64,000 bases of DNA from Carettochelys insculpta (GCF_033958435.1 NC_134139.1:207125501-207189500); one strand, 5' to 3'; shown: positions 22,533-35,229, counted from the stretch's first letter. Numbers and translations: made by a program. The notes: generated from the letters alone by a model not told the origin.

Positions 22533-22834
22533 CAGGTTGAACCTCTCTCACCTGGCACCCTCTGGACCTGACTGGTGCTGGACGCAAGAATTTGCCAAAC
22601 CACAGGAGGACAATATTGCCCAGCACATTGCCAACACTTCTACTGCTCATTGGGCTCTTAGAAGACATTTAGCGGGTAAATTCCAGCTAAATAACAGCAC
22701 AAAACACTGGTGGCTGGAAACAAACTTTACGGGACCGCAGGAAACTTAGCCACACCCACGTTCAGTGGGGTCATCCGGCTGACAAAAATCATGCCACATT
22801 ACAGATATTGCCACACGAGAACGGCTCAAACTGT
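22533..22834. repeat. TA-TSD MITE family D, copy 1
   Basis: Starts 'caggttgaacctctctcacc' after TA (22531-22532). The right end, 'acggctcaaactgt', is a worn inverted copy of that terminus. It is collinear with 35230-35556: 'ctgactggtgctgga', 'gaatttgccaaaccacagga', 'cacattgccaacacttct', 'gctcttagaagacattta'. It lies inside a 202-codon chance frame. Confidence 0.75.
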
Positions 22835-22876
22835 GCTGGGAATTAATGCCGCGACTTCCAAATAAGGGGCTAGATT

Positions 22877-23656
22877 GTGCATTTGCCGTGCTCTGCACTG
22901 CAGGTGGAGGTAGCGCCCAGCAATGCAAGCGAGTTTACTGATGCCGTATCTGCAGTCCCAAAGGGCTCAGACACAGCAAACAAAGCCATGGCAGGACCCA
23001 GAGCCTCAGAGGAGTTCGCTGTAGAATGGAAGGTGCCCACCTGGCAGGAGGAGCGTACAGAAACTGCTCATCGCCTCCTTAGAGTCGGAGTAAAAGTACT
23101 GCTCGAAAAGACCCCGAAGTCCAAAGCTGAGAAGACACCTGACCCTGCCTGGTCACCTGAGGCCAGTCCCTCAGCTAGTCTAGCTCTCTATCCATGGAGC
23201 TACATCAGTGAAGAGTCTGGGCAGAAATCCCCCATCCTGAGCATTGGGACCCTTTGTCAAACCCTGGGCAACACAATCAGCCCAAACAACAACGCTGACG
23301 ACACAACCAGAGCCAACCGGCCAACCGTTCCCTGCGAGGAGCTCTACCTGCACCGACTTCCACAAACAAGCCACCGTTCACCCTGCACCCCCAGGGCTAT
23401 TCAAACAACAAGGCCTGGCACCTGCCCAGAAGGTCTGTGTCTTACACCTGGGGAAGGGCCTTGCTGCAGCCGCTGCCCCACTTCGGTGCACATGGAGCAG
23501 AAGGGACGAGACAACGGACGAAGCAGGAGCTCTGAAAACCTTTCCCCCTTGCCAGGTTTTGCTGCCTCCTGGGACAATAAAAATCACCTTATGCCAGTGC
23601 TAAAGACCTTGGCAAAATCGTACACCCAGCCTGATGGGGCAGGCTGGGGAGGGTGA
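22877..23656 (+). other. Long open frame of unknown status (259 codons)
   Basis: This is the longest open frame outside recognised repeats. I do not recognise the product. It is rich in Ser, Pro and Thr and has no signal peptide, membrane segment or catalytic motif that I can see. No matching splice architecture or promoter is evident, and a second frame of 119 codons overlaps it at 23244-23603. GC-rich sequence has few stops by chance, so I lean against it being a gene. It could also be part of a lncRNA exon. Confidence 0.15.
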
Positions 23657-24780
23657 CTCTGCAGGTTGGAGGGAAGAGATGAATCGATGGGGAGGTAAAA
23701 ACAACGGTGCGCTACTATCTACCCTTCTGTCCCATCCCTCGATGCTGGGCAGGTTTGCAAAACAGACCATCTTGACTGCTACCCTTGATCAAAACCTCGA
23801 CGTCCTTACACAGCCCCGAGCGTCCATGAGGTCGTCAGGACTCCTGATTGGGCCTTGCACCTTTTTTGGCGCATCTGGCGCTGACTGTGCCCTATTTTAG
23901 ACAAGCTCCGTCTTCGTCATGGAAAGCTGAGTAGCTGTGTTTCCGTCGTTGTCGCTTGCCTAACCGCATGGCCTGCTGTGGGCTGCACCTGTAGAACGCG
24001 TGCTCGCTTTGGCTCTAGGCAAGGTTTGCGTTAGCGGGCTGCTCCTTTGGAGAAGGGAGTTAACCAGGGGTTGTCATGGAGTGTGGGGGTCCCCTGGCCC
24101 TGCACCCCATCCGCAGTTAGACATGACTTTCACTCAGCAGGGAGAAGAGAAGGTTCATCAGGCAGCAGGGACGGAGCATAGAACAGACTTGTCAGCACAG
24201 AAACCAGAAGCAGAGAGAACAATCCATCCTGGGGAGAGGGGACCAGAGGTGTCCCCGAGCTGGGGCCCTGGCCCCCTTCTGCCCTGTCCAGCCAGAAGAG
24301 ACTGCCCCACTTAACTGCCCAGTCTAACCCCAACCAGCCCGGCCCCTCCTCTCTCCTTTGTCCTGTTTCCCGGTGGAGGCGGGGTAGAAAAGTGTCATCT
24401 GGCTGCATAGGTTACACAGAGCGTAGAGGGACATCACCTGCCTGTGAGAAGTCATTGCAGCAAAACTCGCATCACCACTATGCACTGATGCTGTGCCTGG
24501 GGAAACTGAGGCACCCCCCGGAATTACTACAGGACAGTAGGAAACACAAGCAACCTAACCAGGGGTTAAAATCCTCATGCACCTCACTTCATCACAGGGG
24601 TCCTATCTCCAGCTGCAACCAATAGCTCATACTGCAGAGGTAGGTGCCAGAAATACTGTGACTGCAACTTGCTAGGTGTGAAATGCTGTGCATGGAAAGG
24701 TGTCTTCTTCCTCTATCCTGGCAGAGGATCCCATTAACAGGTTGATCCTGCACAGTGCTGAAGAGGTGCTATGCTTCCGC
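23657..24780. other. No gene recognised
   Basis: Apart from a short MIR-like 'ctggggaaactgaggcaccc' near 24497, nothing is recognised. Confidence 0.4.
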
Positions 24781-24789
24781 ACATCCAGC

Positions 24790-25955
24790 TGCCTTTGAGG
24801 AGAGCAAAGTTAACTGCCATGGGATAAGTGGGAAGATCCTCTCTTGGATTGGTAACTGGTTAAAAGATCGGAAACAAAGGGTAGGAATTAATGGTCAGTT
24901 TTCAGAATGGAGAGAAGTGAATAGTGGTGTCCCCCAGGGGTCTGTACTGGGACCAGTCCTGTTCAACGTATTTATAAACAATCTGGAAAAAGGGATAAAC
25001 AGCGAGGTGGCAAAATTTGCAGATGACACAAAACTACTTCAAATAATTAAGTCCCAAGCAGACTGTGAAGAGCTACAAAAGGATCTTAATAAACTGGGTG
25101 ATTGGGGAAATTTAATGTTGATAAGCACAAAGTAATGCACTTTGGAAAATATAATCCCAACTATACATATAAAATCATGGGGTCTGACTTAGCTGTTACT
25201 GCTCAAGAAAGAGATCTTGGCATCATTGTGGCATCATTGTGGCGAGTTCTCTGAAGACATCCACTCAGTGTGAGCAGCAGTCAAAAAAGCTAACGAAATG
25301 TTGGGAATCATTAAGAAAGGCATAGATAATAAGACAGAAAATATCATATTACCTTGATATGAATCCATGTTATGTTCCCATCTGGAATACTGTGTACAGA
25401 TGTGGTCATCCCATCTCAGAAAAGATATATTGTAATTGGAAAAGGTTCAGAAAAGGGCAACAAATCATTAAGGGTGTGGAGCGTCTGCCATAGGAAAAGT
25501 GATTAATAAGATTGTGACTTTTTAGCTTGGAAAAGAGACGATTAAAGGGGGATATGATAGAGGGCTATAAAATCATGACTGGTGTGGAGAAAATAAATAA
25601 TGAATTGTTATTTACTCCTTCTCACAACACAAGAACTAGGGGTCACCCAATGAAGTTAATAGGCAACAGGTTTAGAACAAACAACAGGAAATATTTTTTC
25701 ACACAACACACAGTTAACCTGTGGAACTCCTTGCCGGAGGATGTTGTGAAGGCCAAGAGTATAGTAAAGTTCAAAAAAGAACTAGATAAATGATTGGGGA
25801 CAGGTCCATCAATGACTATTATCCAGGATGGGCATGGATGTTGTCCCTAGCCTCTGTTTGTAAGAGGCTAGAAATGGGCGACAGGGAATTGATCACTTGA
25901 TGACTCCCTGTTCTGTTCATTCCCTCTGGGCCACCTGGCACTGGCCGCTGTTTGT
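24790..25955 (+). mobile_element. CR1 LINE fragment with reverse-transcriptase core
   Basis: 24755-25135 is open and encodes the RT palm: WIGNWLKDRKQRVGINGQ, VPQGSVLGPVLFNVFINN and KFADDTKLL, where FADD is the catalytic motif. The C-terminal part is open at 25527-25793 ([27 protein letters not shown]). Between them a stop, a small tandem duplication ('gcatcattgtg' twice near 25224) and frameshifts break the protein. The 3' UTR is cut off near 'cactggccgctg', so the terminal tail is missing. Confidence 0.93.
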
Positions 25956-26335
25956 TCCCTTTCAACAGCACTACCCTGGGTCCTGTATTGTGGGGCACTA
26001 TAAAAGGAAGGTGTCCATTTTCATCAGACACGCCCCGCCCCTGAAAATTCAATGCAAACCATGAAGACATTGATTCTGCGATGAGCTCCAGACAGACAGA
26101 CGCTTTCCCCTGGGGAAAACCTCCGAAGTCTATGAGGCTGTGCAAGGGTGCAAAGTAAAATTTGCTCTCCGGATGCAGTTGCAAGAGGGGCTGACGTGAA
26201 TTACTCCACTCACTCTTGCACTATTCTTCCTAACACTCATGGAAGGTACGGCCCTATTTCTGTCACTGACCTCACGCAGGCAGAGGCCTGGGGACGGCGG
26301 GGAGCGTCATTAACCACTTAAGCCCTGTGTTTTGC
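25956..26335. other. No gene recognised
   Basis: Short stretch between the truncated CR1 and a MITE; nothing recognised. Confidence 0.4.
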
Positions 26336-26337
26336 AC

Positions 26338-26656
26338 AGTTTGTCTACACTGAGCTTTCTTTTTGTGTGTGTGGAAATAACCCCTTGTGTGCACACAGCA
26401 AAGCTTGTTATTCTGGAATAACGGCATTTCACTCGAAATAGTAACTCCACCAAACCGAACGACTTTCACCCAGCGCCCTCCCTCTTCAGTTTCAAAAGTG
26501 GCTCAGTGTAGACTAAGCAGAGGTGATTAATTGGCCTCCAGGGAGGCGTCCCTGTGTGAACGCTCACTTTCAAAATGCCCTTGCAGCGTGAACACTCTTT
26601 TCTGAAATAACTTATTCCGAAGCGAGCACAAAAAGCCCTGCAGGGTAGACATAGCC
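26338..26656. repeat. TGTCTACAC-type MITE, aged copy
   Basis: Left end near 'tttgtctacactgagc', right end 'cagggtagacatagcc'. Interior 'ttctggaataacg' and 'tctgaaataacttattccg' motifs are inverted relative to each other. TSD not confirmed on the left. Confidence 0.55.
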
Positions 26657-27410
26657 ATTGGCTCCATGACCGGGAAGGACCTTTGAGATCATCACGCCTG
26701 AGCTCCTATTTTGCACAGGCCACAAGAGAGGAGAATCCACCACGACCCTTACAAGATTGTCCCAGAGGTGAATTCCTATCCCCGGTAACACTTACACCAT
26801 TCTGTCTGCATGAGCAGGAGGAGACAGCTGAATGAGAAAGCCCTGCAGCTAAGGGTTTGCTGACCTCCCTCCTGGGCTTTCGTTTCAGGGGTTCCACTGA
26901 GCTGAAGCAGGGCACGTACTCTGAGGAGAAACCAGCACAAGGTGCTGTCACTGGAACACAAGCAAGATTCACCCCGGGGTGGGAGTGGGGGAAAGAGGTC
27001 CTCCTCCACAGAGAGAGCCCACGCCTGAGCTCTCGGCCTCCTCTCTTCTCTCCGCACCGAGTGCCAAGCTTCACTTCTGACTCCTAAGAAAAGGGAAGTT
27101 CCTTATTCAGAACTTACTCTGCCCTGCTGAGGTAGGTTGGAATTGCTGTGACCAGGGACATCTGAGAGGCTTGAATAGCCTCGTATGAACCAAGTCAGCT
27201 CAGTCAGGCTGGGAAATGAGCAGAAAGCCCACGTGACAGCTCTGTTCCATTTTGAGACAAGGTCTCAGTGCTTGAAATGGGGAAGTTTCTCGGGCTAGCA
27301 GAAATCGTTGAAGAGCTCCAGCCACAGCTGGAGGGCGGTGAGCACATGGCAAATTGAAGAATGGGACATAAATGCAGCCCAACCTAATGACAATACAGTT
27401 AACATAAGAG
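26657..27410. other. No gene recognised; possible CR1 relic at its start
   Basis: 26657-26775 ('gaaggacctttgagatcatc', 'agaggagaatccaccacga') may be an old minus-strand CR1 3' piece. The 122- and 93-codon minus-strand frames that follow are overlapping and unsupported. Confidence 0.35.
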
Positions 27411-27414
27411 CTAG

Positions 27415-27500
27415 AAGGGTCTTGCTTGACTCTGCCACTGAGGTGCCAGCAGCCTTGGGCAAGTCACTTAATTTCAATGCCCCCTGTCTCACTGCCCTAG
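27415..27500 (-). repeat. MIR fragment
   Basis: 'gactctgccactgaggtg', 'cttgggcaagtcacttaatt' and 'atgccccctgtctcactgc' are the inverted MIR core. Confidence 0.65.
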
Positions 27501-28789
27501 CGTGGTCTGTTTAGAGTAGGGAGAGCCACTTCTGATGTTTGTACCAGACACAGCACATGAGGGTCCTGATCTGGGTTGTGGCCCTTGGGGCTCCTGTTAT
27601 ATTAGCAATAATAAAGCTTCCCTCTCTGGGAACACCTGCTCCTGAGAAACCCAACAAGCTAGGCGTGGGGGCTATTGCACACCAGTAGGAGGGAGTTCCG
27701 GGGTCCCTGCAGGGAACAACCATCTGCCACTCCCTCAGTTATAACCAGGAGAACTCCAGCCTGGCTGCCTCGCCACATCCCATTGTGGGGGAAAGGTGAT
27801 GGGGTGGAGCAAAGGGCTCTGCAGTTTAAAAGGGCCAGATCACTGCCTCTAGCCTCTCCCCTTCTGGCTCCCCCTGGCCCATTGCATGGAGCCCAGCCAA
27901 GTCTCTCACCGGCCCTGCAAGCATGAAGGATAGCAATGAGGTCTGTGTTTGAAAGAAAAGGGCACAACCTCCTGACCTGCTCTGCGGGGCAGACAGTTCA
28001 GCTGCAGCCGCTGGGCAACACAGAAGAAAGGGAGAGGGGTGGGGAGCAGGAAGGCGATTTGCAGAATTTAAGGTCAGAAGAACCAATCTGATTATCTGAT
28101 CTGCTTTCCTGTGCATCACAGGCTATTGAACTTCCCCTAGTTACTCTGTCCTTCCAATCTCCCGCCCTCCCTCTCTCTCTATTAGCACCTGTCTGTCTGT
28201 CCATGAGTCCGTCTGTGAGTCTGCTTGCTCAAGAACGGCTCCTAAATGGTCAGAACTAAGACCTGCAAATTTGGCGTGCAGCTTCCCCACACCCTAACTC
28301 AAAGCTAGGTCGGGGTTTAGTTGTGCCAGGCCGATGGGATGTGCCTGGAATGGGATTGTTGTCCATAACCTGGAAAGGGATGGGAGAGGGGTTGACAGGA
28401 GGCAGCTATAGTACAGATTGACCCCAGGGGGGCGGCTGCACCAGGAAGACAGCGGCCAGCTGTGGCTTTCCACGTTTCTGGCCAGCAGAACAGTAAATGG
28501 TCCCCCTGCCCCAAGACCCTTCCTCCCAGTCACAGAGCTGGTCGGGGCAAAGCCCTGATGGCCGCTGCTGCAGCCCCCTCAGGATCACCCCTGAGACTGG
28601 GCAGCACAGCCCTGACTTCCCCCCAGGAGGAAATGAAGGGGCAGGAAATGGCTTCCCCCCATCCCCCTCAACCCCAAGAAGGCACAGGGCCAGGAAATGC
28701 TGCCTCGCCCCACCCAGAGGGCAAGCCAAGGCTGGGAAGCCCAGCCTCCCGCTTCCACAGACCACCACCACCTTTGCTGCTGTGGGTGA
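27501..28789. other. No gene recognised
   Basis: Includes an old CR1-like fragment on minus at 28048-28140 ('gaatttaaggtcagaagaac', 'tctgattatctgatctgc'). Overlapping frames, including 192 codons at 28462-29040, are compositional. Confidence 0.4.
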
Positions 28790-29096
28790 CCCTTATAAGC
28801 CCTCTGCCCTGTACCGCCATCCTGATTCCTGCACCTCCCCGTGTCCTAAGCCCCACCACATGCCCAACCCCCTCCCCTGAACCTCCCACCCTGACTGTGA
28901 GTCCCCCCAGCCTACTCCTGCACCGCATCTTCTGCTGTGAGCCTCCCAGCTCCTTCCCTGACTGCTCTGACCTTCACTCCCCTGCCCTGGGCTCCCCGCC
29001 AACCATCCCTCTTCCCCTAGTCCCCCTAGTTCTGCCCTGACTCTTCCACCCTCCATCCCCTGCCCCGAGCCCCCTGGTCCCCCAACCTCTGTCCCA
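28790..29096. repeat. Pyrimidine-rich imperfect minisatellite
   Basis: Diverged units of the form 'ctgactgtgagtccccccag', 'cctgccctgggctccc' and 'ctgccccgagccccctgg' repeat for 300 bp with a strong C/T bias on the plus strand. The G-rich tract at 52225-52515, read on its minus strand, is built from similar units ('tgccttgagcccctcctcac'). Confidence 0.6.
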
Positions 29097-30236
29097 TAAA
29101 ATCATTTAAATACAGCATGTACATTTTCCTTCTCATTAAAATAAACAACAACTTGCTAAAGTTAAGGACCTGAGCAAGGCCAGGCACATCTGCTGGTAAT
29201 GAAATGATCATCGGAGCAGCGACTCGGGACTCTCACATCACAAGGCCAGCGATTAGTCAAGTATTTGACACAAAGCAAAACAGCTTCAAGAGCCCCACAC
29301 CCAGATCCCCCAGAGCAAGGCTTGGAAGGAGGAGGTTTTTACCGGGCAGTGTCAGAAAACGTTGCTCTCATTTTGAACAGACCAACGGGTGAAAAAGAAA
29401 ATATTTCCCTCGAGAATCAAAATTTGCAGATGAGGCAAATAAAGCAATTGCAGCTTGAGGACTTTGGCTGGAAATCGGTTGACTTTGTAGCAGCTGACCT
29501 GCACAGCTGACGATTTGTGTTTTAACGGTTCTAAAGCTGCAATTATGGGAACCTCGGTAAGTGCCAGCAGTGACTAATGGGATGGTCTGGCACTGCGGTC
29601 GGCCTTCCCATCGTTTCCTGTGACGGTGAAATTTAAATAGATCAAAGTGGGAAAAATGTTTAATGTTCATATTGGAACCCACCCAAATGAGAAAATCACC
29701 TGTTGTTAGGGCACTCCTCCACCCTGCACAGGGGAGGTCACGAGTCATGCACCCCTACAGGTAAGTGATGTAGCCACTGGGCACCTGGATGTAAGAGGGG
29801 GTAGTCCTGGCATGATAGACCCCTAAGCTCTTTGACAATCTAGCCCATCCTTTCCCTTGCTCTTACTACCATAAAAGGGCTTCACAGGCATTCGGCAAAA
29901 CGTTTCGTTTCACGACACGGCCCCGCTTCTTTTGCTGTGAAAGGAAATGTTTGCAGATCTTTCAGATTGGCTGAAAATTCCAGAGTATTTCAGGTTTGTG
30001 TCACATCAACCAAAAATCTTTTTGCCGGCACCACCAGTGAACCCAAAACAAAATCCCTGGTTCACCGGGCTGTGTTTGCTGCTCCCTGTTTTAAATGTCC
30101 AAAGATAAGCTCTCTGCCCTAGCTTTATACTGGGAGCTCCTGGCCCCTAACTCCCTTTCAGGCTCCCCTTCTTTAGGCTTAGCTGGTGGTCTATGTATCT
30201 ACCCATAAAACTACACTTTTGGCTAAATTAAAACTA
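29097..30236. other. No gene recognised
   Basis: Apparently unique DNA. A 126-codon minus-strand frame (29368-29748) has no domain support. Confidence 0.4.
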
Positions 30237-30239
30237 ATT

Positions 30240-30499
30240 GGCCGTGTTTACACTAGCCCCAAACTTCAAAATGGCCATCTGCTCATGGGAATAAGGGGAC
30301 TTCAAAGTAGGCGGGGTCCTTTCGAAAAGGAGCCCCGTCGGGACGAGCCGCGCGGCGGTGAGCTGCGTCAATTTCGAAGTGCCGCGGTCACCCGCATGCT
30401 AATGAGGAGCTGAATATGTATTTCAGCGCTTCATTAGTAAACTTTGAAATGGCCATTTGCATGGCCATTTCGAAGTTTGGGGCTAGTGTAGACACGGCC
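30240..30499. mobile_element. TGTCTACAC-type MITE with 3-bp TSD
   Basis: The ends 'ggccgtgtttacactagccc' and, inverted, 'ggccgtgtctacactagccc' pair for about 28 bp (through caaacttc). The TSD att is present on both sides (30237-30239 and 30500-30502). Interior motifs 'tttcgaaaaggagccccgtc' and 'catgctaatgaggagctgaa' also occur in related form at 54686-55121. A 3-bp TSD fits a PIF/Harbinger-type mobiliser. Confidence 0.85.
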
Positions 30500-30502
30500 A
30501 TT

Positions 30503-31328
30503 CTGTCCAAATGGACGCAGCTTACCATACCATCCACATTCCGTACTCATCATTATTTACCCATCTGCTCACCTTCGCAATATCATCTGCAGGTCTAGAG
30601 AACAACAGTTACAAGGTTGTTCCCCTTGAGTACACCCGCTTGGAGATGGCCTAGTTTGAAGTATGTGTAAAGTATTTATGTACAGCATTGATCCAGAGCG
30701 TATGCCTGATGCATCACTGGGCTGTTCCACTTATATGGTAACGTGAATTAATTATGATGCTTTATTATCAACTCATTTCTGGTGGACGTTGCAGAAGAAG
30801 GGAGCTACTAGGAGGGAGATGAATGAAGTGAGGGTAGCACCTTGGCCGATTGGAATGGGATTTGGATATAGGGAGGCGTAGACAACTTTGGAAATTGTAT
30901 ATGGACAGGTTGCTCCAATACAGGGTGGGGGTGAGGAGAGGGGATTCTGGGCTGTGTCTACGGAGGACCTGGACTTGCAGAACTCAGAGCTGAATCCAAA
31001 CTTCCCCAAAGTTTGGGTGCGTTCAGTTCCAAGGTTTAGAACTAGACTCATTTGTAGCTGCCTGGATATAGGTGAGGGCCAAGTGCTCAGCTGGTGTCAA
31101 TCAACACAGCTCCACTGAAGTGAAGGGAGCGATGCTGCTTTACACCAGCTGAAACACGGTCCAGGAAAATGAGGAGTGAGGCCATTCTGCACACCTGAAA
31201 AGACCAATCACAAATTTGTGTTTCCTTTTCAAGTTCCCAATTCACTGCTATTCCCACCCAAGAGTCGGTCGTTTAGATGGAATCTGATCCCACTTCTAAA
31301 AATTAATTTGTTCCTGAACTGTTTTAGT
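30503..31328. other. No gene recognised
   Basis: Apparently unique DNA. Confidence 0.4.
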
Positions 31329-31342
31329 GGGGTCAATAAGAA

Positions 31343-31568
31343 CAGTCACACAGAGGGATCCGTGTTAGTCTGTATCTTCACAAAACAAAAAAAAGCAGCA
31401 ATGTAGCATTTTAAAGACTAAAAAAATGATTTATTGGGTGATGAGCTTTCATGGGACAGACCCACTTTTCCAAATCTGAAGGAGTGGGTCTGTCCCACAA
31501 AAGCTGATCCCCTAATAACTTATTTTATTAGTCTTTAAAGTGCTTCCAGATGGGTTTTTTTTTGTTTT
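31343..31568. mobile_element. Penelope-derived hairpin element
   Basis: Left arm: 'cagagggatccgtgttagtc', 'gcattttaaagactaaaaaa', 'gagctttcatgggacagacc'. Right arm, inverted: 'gtgggtctgtcccacaaaag', 'ttattagtctttaaagtgct'. Flanks share ggggtcaa with slight further similarity (31329-31342, 31569-31581), a degraded TSD. Confidence 0.82.
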
Positions 31569-31581
31569 GGGGTCAAGAAAT

Positions 31582-32340
31582 ATATCACAATCTTGATTAT
31601 ATTAACATTTCCCTCCCAGCTAGGATCAGTGACTTGGGAAGAGTAGAGGAAGGGAATTTCTGAAGGTCTTGGAATGCTTTGCTCTGTCCGGTCCCTGAAA
31701 TCACCATCTCTTGCTAATTCTCCCCTGAATATGTTTCACCCTTGCCTGTGGCCCTTCGTTCCCCTCTTCCCCTTCTGTTATTCCTTCTCTTAAGGCCAAT
31801 TTGTTATTTCACTCCCATCAGATTGCAGTTTCCTTTTGTGGTAGTGTAAATTAATCTTATTTACCATGGTCACATCTCTTAGGTCTTTATTCTACTCCCT
31901 TTGAGGTCAATGTTAAAACTCTCATTAACGTCAATGGTGCAGGATCAATGGATTTACACTGGTATGAAACTGGAGTAATGCACAGCTCAGCTCAGGCCCA
32001 GCATTTGCAAAATCAAATGTGCTTCATTAAAGCTGTCTTGTAAATTCAGGACACTCCGGCTATTAGTATTCGCTGCTATGATTTAAAGTTGCTCAAATAA
32101 AAAAAAAATTCACCCAAACTTTTTTTTTTTAATGAAAGCAACATTTTTGTGAACATTTTTCACAAAAATGCTGCTTTCATTAAAAAGAATTATTTTATTT
32201 CCACAATATTTTTCTGGTTTTCCATCAAAAACAGTACATTTTTATTGTTTCCCAAAAATGGATTTTTTTCTCTCCAGTGAGAAGTTCCAAGAAGTTTAAA
32301 ATAGCCACAGAAATGGAAGATAGTATTTGTCAAAAATAGT
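31582..32340. other. AT-rich DNA with a strong short palindrome
   Basis: 32129-32182 is an inverted repeat: 'ttaatgaaagcaacattttt' pairs with 'aaaaatgctgctttcattaa' around a loop of about 12 bp. Otherwise nothing is recognised. Confidence 0.5.
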
Positions 32341-32645
32341 CATGAATGAGGAGCTTTGGAACAGAGCAGGATAAAAACCACTTGACATTCGAATCAAGAG
32401 AAGAAAATGGGGATGAGCAGGCCACACTCTTAGAAAACCATCATCCAGAACAATCTGTCAAGCTCTCACATGGAACCCGCAAGGAAAACGCAATAGAGGA
32501 AGACCTTGGACAACGTGGAGAAGATCTCCTGATATTGAAGGACAACAACTGGGGTCAGATAGAAGTTTTGTCTCGAGACAGAGTGAAAAGGAGGAAACTA
32601 GCAGATGACCTACGCTCCACTCGGCGTACAGGGGCTTAGGTCAAG
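32341..32645 (+). mobile_element. 3' fragment of a non-CR1 LINE, copy 1
   Basis: With one early frameshift it reads as the C-terminal 'RRKWG..GHTLRKP' and '[11 protein letters not shown]' region found downstream of the RT in several non-LTR families. It is nearly collinear with 38840-39145 at the DNA level ('gaagatctcctgatattgaa', 'ggacaacaactggggtcag'). RT is absent. The clade is not assigned. Confidence 0.78.
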
Positions 32646-35227
32646 TAGGTCTTAAACTGATTTTTTTCTCCAGTGACAATTCCAAAAATTTAAAATATCC
32701 ACAATAATGGCAAATAGCGTTTGTCAGATATAGAGATCTTTTTTTTCAAAATGTTTCCAAGAAAATAAAACCAATTTCCCTATCAGTTTTATTTGTATTA
32801 TGAAGTCCCGCTTCAAGTGGGACGACAGCTTCCTGCACTTCTCTTTCAATATTTCTCATTGACTGAGAGTGAGACACAGAAGAGCCAAGAAAGAGCAGAG
32901 ATGAGACAGAAACCAAAATCTATATATTTCACTCAGGTTTCTCTGTTAGCCTAGTGTAGCTTTATTCTCAGTCCTTCCTGTCCAATACCTGTGGGTTTGA
33001 TTTCCTCATGAACCTCACTGATCTCGTGACCCTCTTTAATTTTTCCATTTGTTCCCATTTTGAGCAGTGTTATTCCTCCCATCTCAAGGACGCCTTCACA
33101 TTCTCACATAAATCAGAATGCCTTTACTTGTACTAGAGAACATTACTGGTGGCAGAAACGGAGGTTCATTGCCTGCAGGTTGGAGATACCGATGCATACT
33201 GATGGAAGGAATCCCACTGTACCTGAATTTTTCTCTATGAACAATTTTGTTGCCCCCTGTTTTATTCATCGCCACATATTTGGGTCTCAGCAGTTCAAGA
33301 GATATTTTCTCGGGATTTTCAGGCTGCCTCTTGTGCACCGAGTGGCCTGTGACCACGTGCTAAACCTGTTAGTGCTGCAATAACATGATAGCGGGAAACA
33401 TTTGGGACTCTTAACCAGAATAGTGAAACAGGATGAAGAATAGAAATGGATTAATCTACGAACCTTCCTAGTCCTTTAGCAAAGAGATAATTCATTCATA
33501 AAACTTCTAATTTGGTCATGCTGGACAAATCAGCTATTCGTTATTCTTTTCCCCCATTGGCTGGCAATTAAATCATTCACTAGCTGATGCTTTTTGTTCT
33601 TTGGTCAGCTCTCCTGAGTTTCTGACATTCTGGGATTCCGAAGGGATTCTGATTCAGCGGGCAGGCTGGGAGGTTGAGGGTTGTTTCTAGCACAGCTCCG
33701 CTGTGTGCGGAGAAAGAAACATTCAAGATTGGGCTGACGTTCCTGTTTATGTGCATTTTGCGTTATTACACTCTCGTGAAAAACATAACGATGGTGTGGC
33801 CCACTCAGCGCCCGACAAGCCTCCTTTGGGGACATTCATTATTCTGCAGCTCAGAGCTGCAGGCCGAGGAAGAAACGCTAGCTACTCCACACCTAATAGT
33901 GCTAATCAGAGACCGCAGCCCTTTGTCAAGGGCAGCAGGACTTCCATGTACATCTTGTCAGTTGCTCATTTGATCTCACTTTAACTAGTGCTAATTTTTA
34001 CTGCTCCTACATCAGGGCGCAGAGAAGGGTCATGGACGAGAAATGGTGGGAGAGGTGAATAAAGGGCTGAAGCCCCACCACTGATGGCAATGGATGAGAG
34101 TTTAGAAATCAAATGGGGCAGGATTTAGCTGCAGGACTTTGATCTTGTACATCTACACCAGCAAGTAGGTGTTAATGGCTGCCCAAATTGGTGTCAGTGG
34201 GGAATGGGATCCCCCCAGTGACCCTTCTGCAATAAATGTGCCTATCTCGTGTGCCTGGAGAGGTGTAAAAATGGACAGGAGATGTGTGCTTGTGGAACGG
34301 CTTTGCATTTCAAGAGAGAGGGAATAAGGGAAAGACAGGGCTAGTTGCAAAGCACTGTGCAGCAATACAAACCCCACACATTCCTTCCTTGCTCGTCACT
34401 GTACTCCTTGGGTTGCTTTTAACGCCGGGGTGATTTTTAACAGTGATTCCACACCTAAAGCTGTCCTGGGATACGTGCGGGGCCTTTCTTACACAGGCCT
34501 TTATGAAATATAAACCTAGGAATTCGGTGCACCTACCATTAGGAACTTTTGTGTGGGCAGCACGGGGGACCAAAAACTCACGGGTAAAGGCAGCGCTCTA
34601 CAGAAGGGAAAAAAAAAGAGAGCCCAGACCCCTGGCTGAAATGCACAGCCTGGCCCAGGTTTTCAAAACTCAAGCAGTGATTTTGGGTGCTCACCCTGGA
34701 GATGTAATGGGCTTGATTTTCAGAGATGACCAGAAGCCCCCAAATGCAGTAGAACACAGCAGGAGCCAAAGCTAATAATAAAAAGACCACAGATGGCCTA
34801 AGCTGAGAATTTTGATTCACATATTTTAGACGCCGGGCTACTCAGATTTTCAGCTTTCTTACCATCATTCAAAACCCGTTTTGCAAACAGAGTGGTGGCA
34901 AACAAATAATCATATGTGAAACCCATGAAAAATATTTGATTGCGACTATCCCACACCCTACAGCTGGGGTCTGCAGTTCTCAAAGGTCCATGCAAAACCT
35001 TCTGTGAAAGCCATTTCACACACGGACATAACTATTTCAGCTAGTATCTCTGCATTTGCAAATATAGGTCTCGTATTAACCAGGAGGCCTTTACCTTGGT
35101 CAGCTGTCCATTTTTCTTGCTGATGTATTGCAATATAGGCCTGTCCAGCATAATGAGTAGCTATGAGAATCCAATGCATACAGTGAGTGTTGAATATGCA
35201 CTAGGAAACCATGCGGAGAAGGAATAA
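32646..35227. other. Largest apparently unique block, no gene recognised
   Basis: About 2.6 kb without a repeat that I recognise. Frames up to 110 codons (34443-34775) overlap others on the opposite strand and show no domain. Conserved non-coding sequence cannot be judged from one genome. Confidence 0.45.
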
Positions 35228-35229
35228 TA

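Noticed and set aside
22141..22749. 202-codon open frame on plus
   Set aside because: It runs through the (CT)n microsatellite and most of a family D MITE whose other copies do not keep the frame.
28462..29040. 192-codon Pro/Ser-rich open frame on plus
   Set aside because: Its second half is the pyrimidine-rich minisatellite; the Pro/Ser/Leu content follows from C/T bias, and other frames are open too.
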